From positions 682,001 through 746,000 of the forward strand of contig VIIQ02000020.1 in the NCBI GenBank assembly GCA_007449985.2: DNA of 64,000 nt, given 5' to 3'. Numbering within the stretch: the stretch's first letter is position 1; the number at the start of each line of letters is the position of its first letter. Below the pieces are notes generated by a model. That model searched no databases and was not told the origin of the DNA. It saw only the letters and a program-made list of their open reading frames with translations. Positions 46,001-55,765 of the stretch are shown in pieces. The stretch comes from Desmodesmus armatus. Lineage: Eukaryota; Chlorophyta; Chlorophyceae; Sphaeropleales; Scenedesmaceae. The position numbers and the translations under genes were made by a program.

Positions 46001-47549
46001 GCAGTGTAGCCTGGCGCCTGCCACGGGTTGCTTTGTCGGACACAGCCTTGACCCTGCCTTGTCTGTATGTGTGTGTGCTGCCTGTATCCTTTTGCCCTGC
46101 GCAGCACATTGATGGCATCAACCTGTTTGGCATGATCAGCATCGCGTCCCTCATTTTCTGCGTCCCTGCTGCCATTTGGGCTGAGAGCCACATGTGGGGT
46201 GCTGCTTGGAACACGGCGGTGCAGAACATGGGGGCCATGCCCTTCTATCAGCTGCTGGCAATGAGTGGACTCTTTTACCACATGTACAACCAGGTGTGTT
46301 GGCGTACCACATTTGACTGTAGGGATATAAGAGAGGGGGGGCCGGGGGTCGGTGGGCTGCTTTGCTGGGGGTCCAGGCGGTGGGCTGCTGTGCTGTGCTG
46401 TGTACGGGCCGCTTTGCTGGGGGTCCAGCCTGCAGTAGAAGTTGTGTTCTGTTGGTGACATCCATGCAACACAGCGGTGCAGAACATGGGAGACATGCCC
46501 TTCTATCAGCTGCTGGCAATGAGTGGTCTGTTCTACCACATGTACAACTAGGTATGCTAGCGCGAAGTGCGGTGCACTTTGGCGGTAGGGTGATGAGAGG
46601 GTTGGGCATTGGTGGGCTGCTTTTTACTCATGTACAACCAGGTATGGTAGCGCACGGCGTCTCTGTGGTAGGACAGAGGTTTAGGGGTTGGTGGGCTCTG
46701 TCTACCACTTGTACAACCAGGTATGCTCGCGCACAGCATTTAGCGGTAGGGAGATGCCAGGGTTGGGAGTTGGTTGGCTGCTTGTCACCACCTGCACAGC
46801 CAGGTGTGTTAGCGCACCGCACTTTGGCTGTAGGGCGGAAGGGTTGGGGTGGGTGGGCTGCTTTGAACCACCTGTACAACCCGGTACAACACCTGGCAGG
46901 TGTGCCAGCACAGGGCACTTTGCCGGGCGGGGAGATGGGTTGGGCATTGGTGGGCTGCTTTCTGATCATGTACAACAAGGTGTGTCAGCACACTGCACTT
47001 TGGCAGTGGGGAGGGCAGAGGGGCGGGGGTCGGTGGGCTGCTGTGCTGTGCTGTGTGTGGGCTGCTTTTCTGGAAGTCCAGCCTGCAGTTGAAGTGGCGT
47101 TTCATCGGGGCGGGACACCTACCAGTGAGGGTTGAGCAGGGTTTATATGTTGAGGCAGTGGTGGGACGTAACAGTGGGGTGCCCGCCAGTTGTGCAAGAG
47201 GCTGATCAAGTTGTCCCAAAATGAATTTTCCACAAAATTCAAGGCTTTGCTATGCTGTGCTTGCTCCCTGAACTGCTTGCTTGTGCTGGGTAGTTACACT
47301 GTGTGCTGTGGCATGCTGTGCTGTGCTGTGCAGGCCTCCTACATGGTGCTTGATCAGGGTGTGTCCCCGGTCACCTTCAGCGTTGGCAACACCATGAAGC
47401 GTGTGGCAGTGGTGGTCAGCAGCGTGATGTTCTTCAGGAACCCAGTCAGCGTCATGAACTGGGTGGGCAGCGGGGTGGCCATCCTGGGGACGTACCTTTA
47501 CAGCGTTGCCACAGATAAGGCTAAGGAGGAAGCTAAGAAGAACAAGTAG
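43057..47549 (+). CDS. TPT: Plastid triose-phosphate/phosphate translocator
   Basis: An inner-envelope antiporter of the plastid phosphate-translocator family, exchanging triose phosphates for phosphate. Seven exons agree in phase: 43057-43382, 43672-43760, 44243-44388, 44888-44979, 45567-45726, 46105-46293 and 47334-47549, giving 405 residues. Residues 1 to about 95 are a Gln/Ala/Arg-rich transit peptide. The transporter begins at PAYILLWYAFNIIFNILNKS, with family landmarks FPCPWFISAMQL, HTVGHVSACVSFSQVAVSFA, HIVKSAEPVFSVILSGP, SLLPIVGGCSLSAMKE, AMISNLGMVLRNIYSKKSL, KHIDGINLFGMIS, FYHMYNQASYMVLDQGVSPV and NTMKRVAVVVSSVMFFRNPV. The family Lys-Arg pair (MKRVAV) is present. The C-terminal tail is Lys-rich. 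The HIDGINLFG stretch favours the triose-phosphate type over PEP or hexose-phosphate types. Introns 3, 4 and 6 and the 3' UTR hold exon echoes; intron 2 holds a long hairpin. Confidence 0.96.
43864..43990 (+). repeat. Long near-perfect hairpin in translocator intron 2
   Basis: Arms of 43 bp (AGAGCTAGACGC... GCCTGGAAGGTGT) pair with one mismatch. The centre holds two direct copies of ACATGTCTGTAGAGACATGG, each itself a short palindrome. It is transcribed within the pre-mRNA, so it could be a small-RNA precursor or a MITE. Confidence 0.95.
44762..44826 (+). repeat. Echo of translocator exon 4 start
   Basis: GTTGCTGTGGGTTTTGCCCA to GTCATCCTGTCA, preceded by CAG and followed by AGGTGTGC, copies the first 65 bp of exon 4 (44888-44952), 126 bp upstream, at about 90% identity. 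It would encode VAVGFAHIVKSAEPVFSVIL but lacks the end of the exon. Confidence 0.92.
45431..45482 (+). repeat. Echo of translocator exon 5 start
   Basis: GTATGTGTGGGCCAGTCTGC to CTGTCTGCC, with the preceding TGCAG acceptor, copies the start of exon 5 (45567-45618), 136 bp upstream. Confidence 0.92.
46471..47000 (+). repeat. Array of echoes of translocator exon 6 end in intron 6
   Basis: The first echo (46471-46552) copies about 82 bp of the exon end (AVQNMGDMPFYQLLAMSGLF) but ends TACAACTAG instead of TACAACCAG. Further, more decayed copies of ATGTACAACCAGGT(A/G)TG occur near 46630, 46711, 46791, 46873 and 46965. Each is followed by GCGCA(C/G)(A/G)G-type and TTTGGC(G/T)GTAGGG-type sequence, with a period of about 80-90 bp. 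Confidence 0.93.
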
Positions 47550-47597
47550 CCGGCAGCAGCAGCAGCCGGTGCTGCTGCAGCAGCAGCGCCCCACCTG

Positions 47598-47655
47598 CTA
47601 GGCCAAGGAGGAAGCCATGGAGAAGAAGAAATGGCTGGCAGCAGCAGCAGCAGCC
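47598..47655 (+). repeat. Echo of translocator C-terminal codons in the 3' UTR
   Basis: GGCCAAGGAGGAAGCCATGG, then GAAGAAG and GGCAGCAGCAGCAGC copy the end of the coding sequence and the bases past the stop (47514-47567), about 85 bp downstream. Confidence 0.85.
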
Positions 47656-48140
47656 CCACTTGGCGGCTGCCCTGTAGGCAGCAGCAGTGAGAGGAGGCGA
47701 GCGGGAATGCCTGCTAGCAGCAGCAGCAGCAGCACATTTTAGTATCACCGTCCAGCAGCAGGGGAAAGGGCGAATTCGGGCGGCCTTAGCAGTGTTTGAC
47801 CCCTGCTGCAGGTGGCAGGATGCGCTGTAGCTGCAGCAGCATGTGTCGCAGGTCGGTGTGTACATTACCAGGACTTTGCGGTTGCATGTCGGGCACATAG
47901 ACTTTGGGTATGTAGGCTTGGTGTCTTTGGATAAGGTTGCCTCTTCAAGTGCTAGAGCGGCAGGTTAAAAAATGTTCTCCGTGGGTGACATGGTGGCTGT
48001 GAATGCATGCTGCTGCTACCCCTAGCAGATTGTGCCCAGCTGGGCACTTGAACGGGTCGCAATGTTGATTGTGTGCGTCTGTCTGTCGTATCCGCTTCAA
48101 CGCACGTGACGCGTCACAGAGGTTGGCTCGTACACTTTCT

Positions 48141-48145
48141 TGTAA
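48141..48145 (+). terminator. Putative polyadenylation signal TGTAA for the translocator gene
   Basis: TGTAA about 590 nt past the stop codon, the first clear one downstream. The long 3' UTR it implies is common in these algae. Confidence 0.4.
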
Positions 48146-48730
48146 GCACAAGCAGCACCAGAGATCTTGATCTGCACCTGCTAGCAGCTGACACTAGCTC
48201 AGAGATGCTCTGTACATGCAGCACTCGCCGATCAAGCTGCTGCTGCTGCTGTTGACCATGTGGGCCTCTCATGTACCTCAAGGTGTCACCCCACCACACC
48301 TGCTGCTGGCTTTTGCATCATCCTACTTCACCTTCTGTTCGACTTATGGGGCCTCTAGCCAACCAGATCCGGACATTGTCGGAATCTCACCCCAAGCCAA
48401 TGAACTGCTTGGGTCTGCAAGATCGATTGGGCAGTGTGTCAAAATTGTCTCAGGGTGATGCAGTCTAGCAAAGTGATCTAGGAACTGTGTGGTTGAGACT
48501 GCCAGTTAGCAAGGCCCAGTGGCATCGCGATCATAATCACATTCTGCGCCGGGATAAGTGCGACCTTTTGATGGCTCTGACATTATTTGAACAGACAGCT
48601 CCTCGCTTGAAGGTCGACGGAAGGCGGGAGCTTGCCAAACATCCGATATAGACAGTGCCGCGCACTATATGCATCAGATGCTGTAGTTTCCGTCATACTC
48701 AAAGCGCGTATTGTTTGATCTAGACACACC
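48146..48730. other. Intergenic region before the Cys-rich gene
   Basis: No gene was recognised. It probably holds the promoter of the secreted Cys-rich protein. A short minus-strand frame at 48583-48825 overlaps that gene and looks like a shadow. Confidence 0.5.
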
Positions 48731-50113
48731 ATGCCAGCCAGACACGGTGTCGTTGTTGCTGCACTGCTGTCTCTGGTGGTCCTCTCAGCTGGGGACCCCA
48801 CCGCTCGGGACAGACTCTGCGACATGCCCGGTTATGTTTTCAAGTCCGGTGTCAGGCCTTCTGGCGCTTCTGTCACTTTCTTGAGCGATCAACCCATCAG
48901 CAGTACTGCAGCAGCGGCAGTAGCATGCAGTGCTGATGCGGCCTGCACGATGTTCACCACAGACGGCTGGCTGTTGGGTACGAAGATGTACTTCAAAGAT
49001 CACGACGCAGTGAAGCAGCAGCATAACTTGTCTGCCCTGCTGGACCCTACAACCAACCACATGAGCGCCAACATGGACCTCAACTGGTGGACAGAACCCT
49101 ACTGCGGTGAATGCAACTCGGCAGAAGGCTGCTGTGGGTCAATCAACCAAGGTGCACAATGCTGTGGAACCTACGTGGCTGCTGTGTCATCCAGGCAGTT
49201 GGCCTTGAAGGAGCCTTTCACAGCAGCCCCAGCAATATTCTCAGATTGTATTGGCTGCTCCAGCGCAAGCAACACAGAAGACTTCTGCTGCTTGGACAGG
49301 AGCAGCGTGCAAGCGGTGGATGCTCCCTGCAGCTCAGAGCCGGGCTCCAACCGTACTGAGGTCGTTGCCTCCAATCTTGGCTATACCACCAACATTTGTG
49401 GGGAGTATAGCGCATCAAGCAGCAGCAAGAAGTTCTGCTCCCCTAAATGCACAGTGAAGGTCTTGGGTGCTGGTCTGAATGAGGACAACAGTGTTAGTAG
49501 GCATGCTGGCGATGAGAAAGCCTTGGAGTTGGATGCACGGTGTGGCACTCGTACCTTGCAAGAGATTCAGGCCTCTGGGCATCCTGAATGTTGTGAACGT
49601 TGCTGGCGCTACTGCTGCAACGCAGTTGCGACGCACACACAGCATCTATCTACGTTTACACCTAAGCCCAGGTTTGATGAGGATGGGTCTGGCTTTGGGG
49701 GACAGAACGACCCTACCTTGGACTTCCCTGCATCCAGGACCTGTCCCAATGAAGACAGCTCAGCAGTACTGGGCAGTTGCTGCCAGCAGCTGTCATATTT
49801 GCAGGACCACATGTCTCTGATGCACAGCAAATGCAGCTTGGAATGTGCACAGCGCTGTGGGTTTGCGGTAGAGGATGTCCCGCCTGTGCTGAAGGGCCTG
49901 TGGTGCTTCCAAAGCCCTTTGTTGTATGGCTGGACAGGGCAGTACCCCAAGTGGGTGCTGCAGGCCTTTCTTGTGAAGCAGCCAGGCCTAAGTCAGGATG
50001 GGAATGCGCCCGCGGCTTCCAGGCGCCTGGGTGCCGTTTCACACTCTGGTAGAGCTAGTGTGGGCTCCAATTCGCTTGCCGCAGCACAGGGCGAGCAGTG
50101 TGCTTTGTGTTGA
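48731..50113 (+). CDS. Secreted Cys-rich protein, possible PAN/apple-like N-terminal module
   Basis: One uninterrupted frame of 460 codons. Residues 1-21 (MPARHGVVVAALLSLVVLSAG) form a clear signal peptide, so the protein is secreted or at the cell surface. Residues about 29-80 (LCDMPGYVFKSG... VACSADAACTMFTTDGW) resemble the spacing of PAN/apple modules, which bind sugars or proteins; this is a weak, inferred match. The rest has many Cys residues, often in pairs (GECNSAEGCCGS, GAQCCGTY, DFCCLDRSS, HPECCERCWRYCCN, LGSCCQQL), plus possible N-glycosylation sites NLS and NRT. No transmembrane helix follows the signal. The C-terminus is Ser/Ala-rich and ends CALC. It is intronless, with a start context of CACACCATGC. 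The function is unknown; an extracellular-matrix or cell-wall protein is one possibility. Confidence 0.75.
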   Translation: MPARHGVVVAALLSLVVLSAGDPTARDRLCDMPGYVFKSGVRPSGASVTFLSDQPISSTAAAAVACSADAACTMFTTDGWLLGTKMYFKDHDAVKQQHNLSALLDPTTNHMSANMDLNWWTEPYCGECNSAEGCCGSINQGAQCCGTYVAAVSSRQLALKEPFTAAPAIFSDCIGCSSASNTEDFCCLDRSSVQAVDAPCSSEPGSNRTEVVASNLGYTTNICGEYSASSSSKKFCSPKCTVKVLGAGLNEDNSVSRHAGDEKALELDARCGTRTLQEIQASGHPECCERCWRYCCNAVATHTQHLSTFTPKPRFDEDGSGFGGQNDPTLDFPASRTCPNEDSSAVLGSCCQQLSYLQDHMSLMHSKCSLECAQRCGFAVEDVPPVLKGLWCFQSPLLYGWTGQYPKWVLQAFLVKQPGLSQDGNAPAASRRLGAVSHSGRASVGSNSLAAAQGEQCALC

Positions 50114-51357
50114 AGTTGTAACGAAGTGTTGGCGCGTTGTGCACACCCCATGGTATCATGGTGTGCATTACCATTCTTGTGCGTGTGTATAGGGTTGATA
50201 TCACAACATATTTGATGATTAAAGCAGTTGCTGGCATATCGTCACTGCTTGGCGCTTTGTTCAAAATGGTGGATGTCTCTACTGCCGCCTGCCATGCCTG
50301 ATGGTGGTCCTTTTGAATTGTGCAGAACAATGCCCTCTTGCCACGTCACATCCAAAAAGGCATCATGCATGTCACACACCATTAGACTGCATGGTGGGCC
50401 CAAAACAGTGTTGCAGCACATTCCACACTGACAACATGCTCCACAAGTGCAGCTGCCCCAAAGGCAGGCAGGAGTTGCATAACCTGGATACAAACAGCCA
50501 GGCATGTACAAGACACCAATGACTGACACACCGCGTCTGCAGACAGCAATGCCCCGCAAGACAGCACACGGGAACAGGTCCACTGGATAGATAGGCGGCT
50601 CATGATCATTTCGTTGATGCTTGTGGCTGCAACAGCAGGATACGCCATTCCAAAGTGTGAGCTCCCTCAGCCATCACAAAAGTCCCACAGGTATCATGGG
50701 TTCAAAACAGACAGACAAGCATACACGATGCAGCAAGAGCTGCAGGACTGTGCAGGCTGTGGCGTCATCATGCACTCAGACAGGCATGCGTGGAGGACGC
50801 CTAGCAGCCCATGCATCTCGCCTGTCCATGCTGATGCACACGCACACAAACCAAAATCTGGCCAGCAGCCGCACAACCATAGCTGGACATGATCAACAAC
50901 ACCAGCAGGTCAGCAGGCAGCACCCAAGGCGGCGCCATAAGGGTATCAGCTCACGAGGCAGGTAACAAGTCACGATATGTGACGGCATGCCCTTGCAACC
51001 CGCCCTGTGCCTGCGGCGTCGGCGGGTACACCACAAGCGGCAACACACCTGTGGACCTCCTACCCACATAGCGACCTCACGGGGATGCTGTCCATATGCA
51101 ACGACGTGCTGTTACAGCCCGCTCTGCGCCTGCAGCATGGGCGGGTGCACCTCACAAGGCACCGACTCTTTACGGTACAGAGTGACTGAAATGAGATGTG
51201 ACGGCACGCCCTCAGAGCCCGCTCTGCGCCTGCGGCGTCGGCAGGTGGGCCTCACAATGCAGGTAAAGAATCGCTGTATATTGCGGTTAGATTGTCTGGT
51301 AACCCAGTAACCATGCCTGACTGTTAGGCACAGTGACTAGTGTGTGACGACCCGCCC
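50114..51357. other. Intergenic region with echoes of the RGP1-like 3' end
   Basis: Convergent 3' flanks of the Cys-rich gene and the RGP1-like gene. A TGTAA at 50117 is only 4 nt past the Cys-rich stop, so it may not be its signal. From about 50990 the sequence is an array of copies of the RGP1-like C-terminal codons. A hairpin-like GTGCACACCCCATGG...CCATGGTGTGCA sits near 50140-50165. No other gene was recognised. Confidence 0.55.
50990..51260 (-). repeat. Three echoes of the RGP1-like C-terminal codons
   Basis: CCCGC(C/T)CTG(T/C)GCCTGCGGCG and GGCGGGTACACCACAAG-type sequence at about 50999, 51117 and 51219 copy the last codons of the gene (51360-51410, encoding VVYPPTPQAQSGL). The spacing is about 100-140 bp. 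Each copy also carries the flanking GACGGCACGCCCTCAGAG-like sequence. Confidence 0.9.
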
Positions 51358-54300
51358 TCAGAGCCCGCTTTGCGCCTGCGGTGTCGGTGGGTACACCACA
51401 AGCGGCAAACTCCACAGCAGCTGCTCCGTTGTCAGCTCGCTCGGCCGCTTGGGGTTCGGTTTCCCTAGCAGCAACTCAAACCGCAGCACCCATTTGTGGC
51501 ACACCATGGGCGTCTTGAAGCTGGGCGGAGCTGTGAGGGGTATGCTGAAGGCGAAGTGGGCTGTGAGTAGGTGGGCTGTGACCTCCTGCTGCTCCGCGTA
51601 GAGCTTGCGCATTGCTGTAATGCCGTTGGAGGAGCGGGCGGGGGCGTAGGGCGGCAACACCACCTCCTCCGACTCTAGCAGGGCTACAACCTGTGGGCAG
51701 TAACATTGCCGCAAGTTCAGTCGTTGAAGTTTGATATGGTTCCACACAGAACCAACATGATTAGGTCTTTCCTTACGTATCCCGCTCTCGCAGCCTGCAT
51801 TCCTGCATATGTTTGAAAGGCGCCAGGGCTGCAGGACCGTTCTCGAGCAGCGACTAAGCAAAGGAAATTACCGCCGGATTCCCCCGGAAAGGCGTCTGCG
51901 TCAAACAGCTCGCACACAGCTCAATTGCAAGACAGGGCTAGAGGCCAGGCGGCCCAGCGGTCTCACCTGCAGGCACACCGGCTGCAGGCTGCTGCTGCCG
52001 CCTCCTGCTGCTGCGCCATGTGCTGCTCGGAAGTCCAGCAGAAGGCCAAAGGTGCCACCCGGCTGCAGCAGGCCGTCCGTTGGAGGCTGCAACACCAGCC
52101 GCAGCAGTGGATGCTCGCCAGCACTGCAGACAAACAACGCAAAAGCAGCAAGTCAAGCTCAGCCCTGCACCCCTGCCCCTACAAGCCTTCATGACACACT
52201 GTGACCCCCCCCCTCCCACACACACACACCCCACCCCAACCACACACACCCCAGCAGCTGAACCTCAAGACGCAAGAGACGATGCAATCCTTTACCAGCA
52301 CACATACAGGCTCTGAGCACACTGTTGCTGACCTGTTGCAGTATGTTCATGCAATCGCAACTGCACCCAATAGAGAGGGGACATGCCAAGTGGTCAGAGT
52401 GGGTGCCAGAGGTGCCACATCCCACCGCCTCCACCTGGATTACCACACTCTTCACCATCTGAGCAGTTTGTGCCGCCAACGCTTGCTAGACGAAGAGACG
52501 ACAACACGGCTTTGCCTCAGACCCCCGGCAGTTGGGTTCGCCTGATTGCGCTGTGTGTGGCCAGCCAGTGGGATAACACCCCCCCGGTAAAAAAAGAACA
52601 CGCACATGCAGACACCACTGCTGGTCCTGCCCCCCCCCCCCCCCACCCCACACACACACACACACACGCACACCCCGCCCTTCACCACACGCACCGCAAG
52701 TTGAAGGTGCGGACGCTCATGCTCGCCCGCTGCGCCGGCGTCAAGTGCCGCAGCATGCTGTTGCCCCCGGCAGCGTCATCCCCGTCCCCGTCTTCCCCGC
52801 CAGCACCTCCCGCCGCTGCCGCCGCTGCTGCAGCTGCCTTGCCCTGTGGCTGCTGCTGCTGGTCCTCTAGCTGTAGGGAGTCGAGGGCGCACATCTGGGC
52901 CGCCTGCAGGAGCTGCCCTGCTGTACTGCCGGAGGGGTAGAGCGCGGATGCTGGCTCGTGTGAAAGGAGTGTCCTGGTGCCGTCTGAATTCAGCACCACC
53001 TCCTGTAGCGGCAGCATTACCAACAGCATAGATGTTTTCAATGCCTAGTGATAGCTGTGTCAGCACCACACCCAACATGCACAGCTTCAGTTCGCACACC
53101 TGATGCCATACTCAAGATACCAGCTGCACTGCTGAGCAACACCACCCCACCCCCTGTCAAGTAAGCCCTTACGGAGAAACCCCTTTGCTGTTCACAGTGC
53201 CTACCGGCTGTGACATGACTATCCAGACAAGCCTGCAAACAGGTACCATACAGCGCCCCTTGAAACCTGACAGTAATCCCTGAATACATGCCCCAGAACC
53301 CTGCAGGCTCCCTGCTGCTCACCTCCCAGCGCAGCCTGAGCACCTGCGCCCCCAGCTTGTAGTCTATTTGCTCAACATCTTGCAGCCCCTCCATCAAACC
53401 CTTGTGAAATCTCCTTTGCTGTTCACAGTGTCTGCCGGCTATGAATATCCAGACTAGCCCGCCGACAGGTACCTAATGCCTGGATGCCCCAGAACCCTGC
53501 AGGACAACCCTGCTGCTTACCTCCCAACGCAGCCTGAGCACCTGCGCCCCCAGCTTGTAGTCTATCTGCTCAACATCTTGCAGCCCCTCCATCAAACTCG
53601 ACACCGCAGCACCACCACCGCCACCCTGTGCTGCCGCGCCGCCTGCCGCAGCAGCATTCCCTGCACCTCCCGCTGCAGTGCCGCTGCTGCTGCCCGCGCC
53701 TGCTGCTGCTGCTGCGGTTGGGCTGGGGCCAAGGGGGCCGAGTCCAACCGGCATGCTGGTTCGCCGTTCTAGGCTGCTGCGGTCAGGCTGTGGCCATACC
53801 ACAAAGCTGGCGTGGGTCTGACAGGAGAAACCTGCTGCTGCGGCTGCCTGTTGCTGCTGCTGCTTTGGCGGCAGCTTGCTGGGGGAGGGAAACGAGCCTG
53901 CTACAGAACAGACAGAAAACAAGCAGAGCTAGTGGTTGTTGAAATGAGCGAAGGGCTGCTGGGTTGCTGCAGAGTGCCAGGAGCAATGGTGTGTTTGCGG
54001 GCGTGACGGCGCTGCAGGCTTCACACGCATTGGGCTGTGTGAACAGGAAAGCCTACAGCAGCAGGTATGAAGGGACTGCTCAACACAAAGCCAGTCATCC
54101 CTGCACAGACAGCAGGCATGTTGTGAGCTGCCTTTTTGGCCAGCCACAACCATCGCTGCCAGGAACTGTGAGTGCGCCGAGGGAGTACGAATGTGGCACA
54201 TACGAGGGACTGTGGCACATACGAGGGAGAATGACTGCTGCACACCTGCTGCTGCTGCTGCTGGCACCAGCCTGCCCCGCACCACCACTTGGTACAGGAA

Positions 54301-55765
54301 GCGCACGGCACTGCCACGGTATGAGGGCGGCAGCCTATTGGGCAGCCGGCACCTGAGGGCATCAGCAGCAGCAGAAGCAGCAGCAGCCGCAGGAGCGGCA
54401 TCAACAGCTGCACACGCTCATGGCACACACGGCGCTGCACATGTGGCAAAATGAGGGCCCCTGTTTGGACCTGTGCATGCATGTGGCGTGTGCACATCTG
54501 CAGGCCTTGGGGTGCTGGTGACCCACAGCTGTGGCACTGCTGCGAAGTTGCTGCATGCCACAAGGGAGGCTACTGCCGAGTGCCATGACTCAAGTTGTTG
54601 CACGCCAACTGACAGCTATGTTGCACAAGCCCTAGTCCTTGTGATGGTGCAAGTGCCACCAGACTGGAGCCCAATTAGGGTGACACCTGCACCATCACAT
54701 GGACTAGGGCCTGTGCCCAATAATGCCTCCAAACCTTTCCAGCAGGTTGGCTCACAGAGACCCGGTTCACCAGCAGCTGCTGCAGTCCAATTGCTGCACA
54801 TGCGGAGACGCCCCTGCTGCCTTTTGAAAGGTTCCTGGCCCACCTGATAATGAACTCCCTACTGCTACTGAGGCTCTGGTTTTGCGCCCCTTCCAGCAGC
54901 GGGACCTGCCCTGTTGAGAAGATGCTGCGCACCATGCGCTGCACAGCACAGCACAGCATGACACAGCATGACAACAAGGTCCTTGAGGCGCGACAGGGGG
55001 GAGCAGCCCGTCTTGCCAAGCTTACAGCCCGAATGTTGGCAGGTTCATCAACAGCTATGTCGCGTGGCTGTGTTGACAGCTCAGATATGACAAGCTTGGT
55101 CAAGTTGGTCAGACGAGCCGCATGGCCACTACTGATGCGACCAAGCCTTGAGTTGTGCAGCACTGTGCCTCCAGGTTTCTGGATCTGGCATATGGTGTGA
55201 GACACCCTCAAAGCGCATGAGCCTGGCTGCTGGTGCTGGCTAATCAGTCCATGATGTGTGGCGGCAGCTGCTTCAACACACACCTTGTTGTCTTTCTGTG
55301 CAGTGACCTCTGGGTGGTACAGCCGGCCCACCCAGCTTGGGTCGACACGCTCACTCCCTGAGCACTCGAAGAATAGCTCCAGCACTGCATCAGGGCCTGT
55401 TGCTGCTGCTGCTGTTGCCGAGCCGATGCTGTCAGGAGCCTTTCTGACCTGAACACCGGCAGGAACGGAGGCCAATCTAAGCATCGTGCCACTTGCAGAA
55501 AAATCACCAGCCAGCCAGCCTGTGTGTATGCATATTCACTGTGATGATGTGGCGTGGCTGGTCTGCATGCTTCAGCACTGCAACCACCACAAGGGCCGCA
55601 GCAGCAAAGCCCTTGCCATGCAGCTTTGCTGAGTGTCACACAGAACCGTTCCCTGCAACTGTCAGGAACAGGACTGCCTTGTGCTGTGCAACCCACCTTC
55701 ACTAGGCACTTCACCAGCTCCCCTGGGAAGTAGCAGGACTTTTCTAGAGTGATGCTGAGCTCCAT
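51358..55765 (-). CDS. RGP1: RGP1-like protein (Ric1-Rgp1 Golgi trafficking complex)
   Basis: In yeast and animals Rgp1 partners Ric1 as exchange factor for Ypt6/Rab6 in transport back to the Golgi. Eight exons, all in matching phase: 55697-55765, 55284-55448, 54844-54938, 54246-54352, 53521-53897, 52695-53002, 51967-52123 and 51358-51690, giving 536 residues. The N-terminus MELSITLEKSCYFPGELVKCLVK is the first arrestin-like strand pattern. ERVDPSWVGRLYHPE and RCRLPNRLPPSYRGSAVRFL match the family's mid-region, where SFRG/VKY-type sequence is typical. The C-terminal exon shows SIPLTAPPSFKTP, CHKWVLRFELLLG and LLWSLPLVVYPPTP, like the family's LKWRLHFEF and WDLPIKVLPTSPT. Exons 5 and 6 contain Ala/Gly/Gln-rich insertions. 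The gene is divergent from the cyclin gene. Recognition rests on the two ends; the middle is diverged. Confidence 0.82.
53323..53400 (-). repeat. Echo of RGP1-like exon 5 end in intron 5
   Basis: Encodes MEGLQDVEQIDYKLGAQVLR and LRWEVSSR like the end of exon 5 (53521-53600), about 197 bp further into the intron, with the same CAC-type donor flank and a similar downstream flank (CTGCCGGCTATGA). Confidence 0.92.
54623..54714. repeat. Hairpin in RGP1-like intron 3
   Basis: CACAAGCCCTAGTCCTTGTG and the next GATGGTGCAAGTG pair with CACCTGCACCATCACATGG and ACTAGGGCCTGTG, forming arms of about 35 bp with a few mismatches around a loop of about 20 nt. It looks like a small MITE. Confidence 0.8.
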
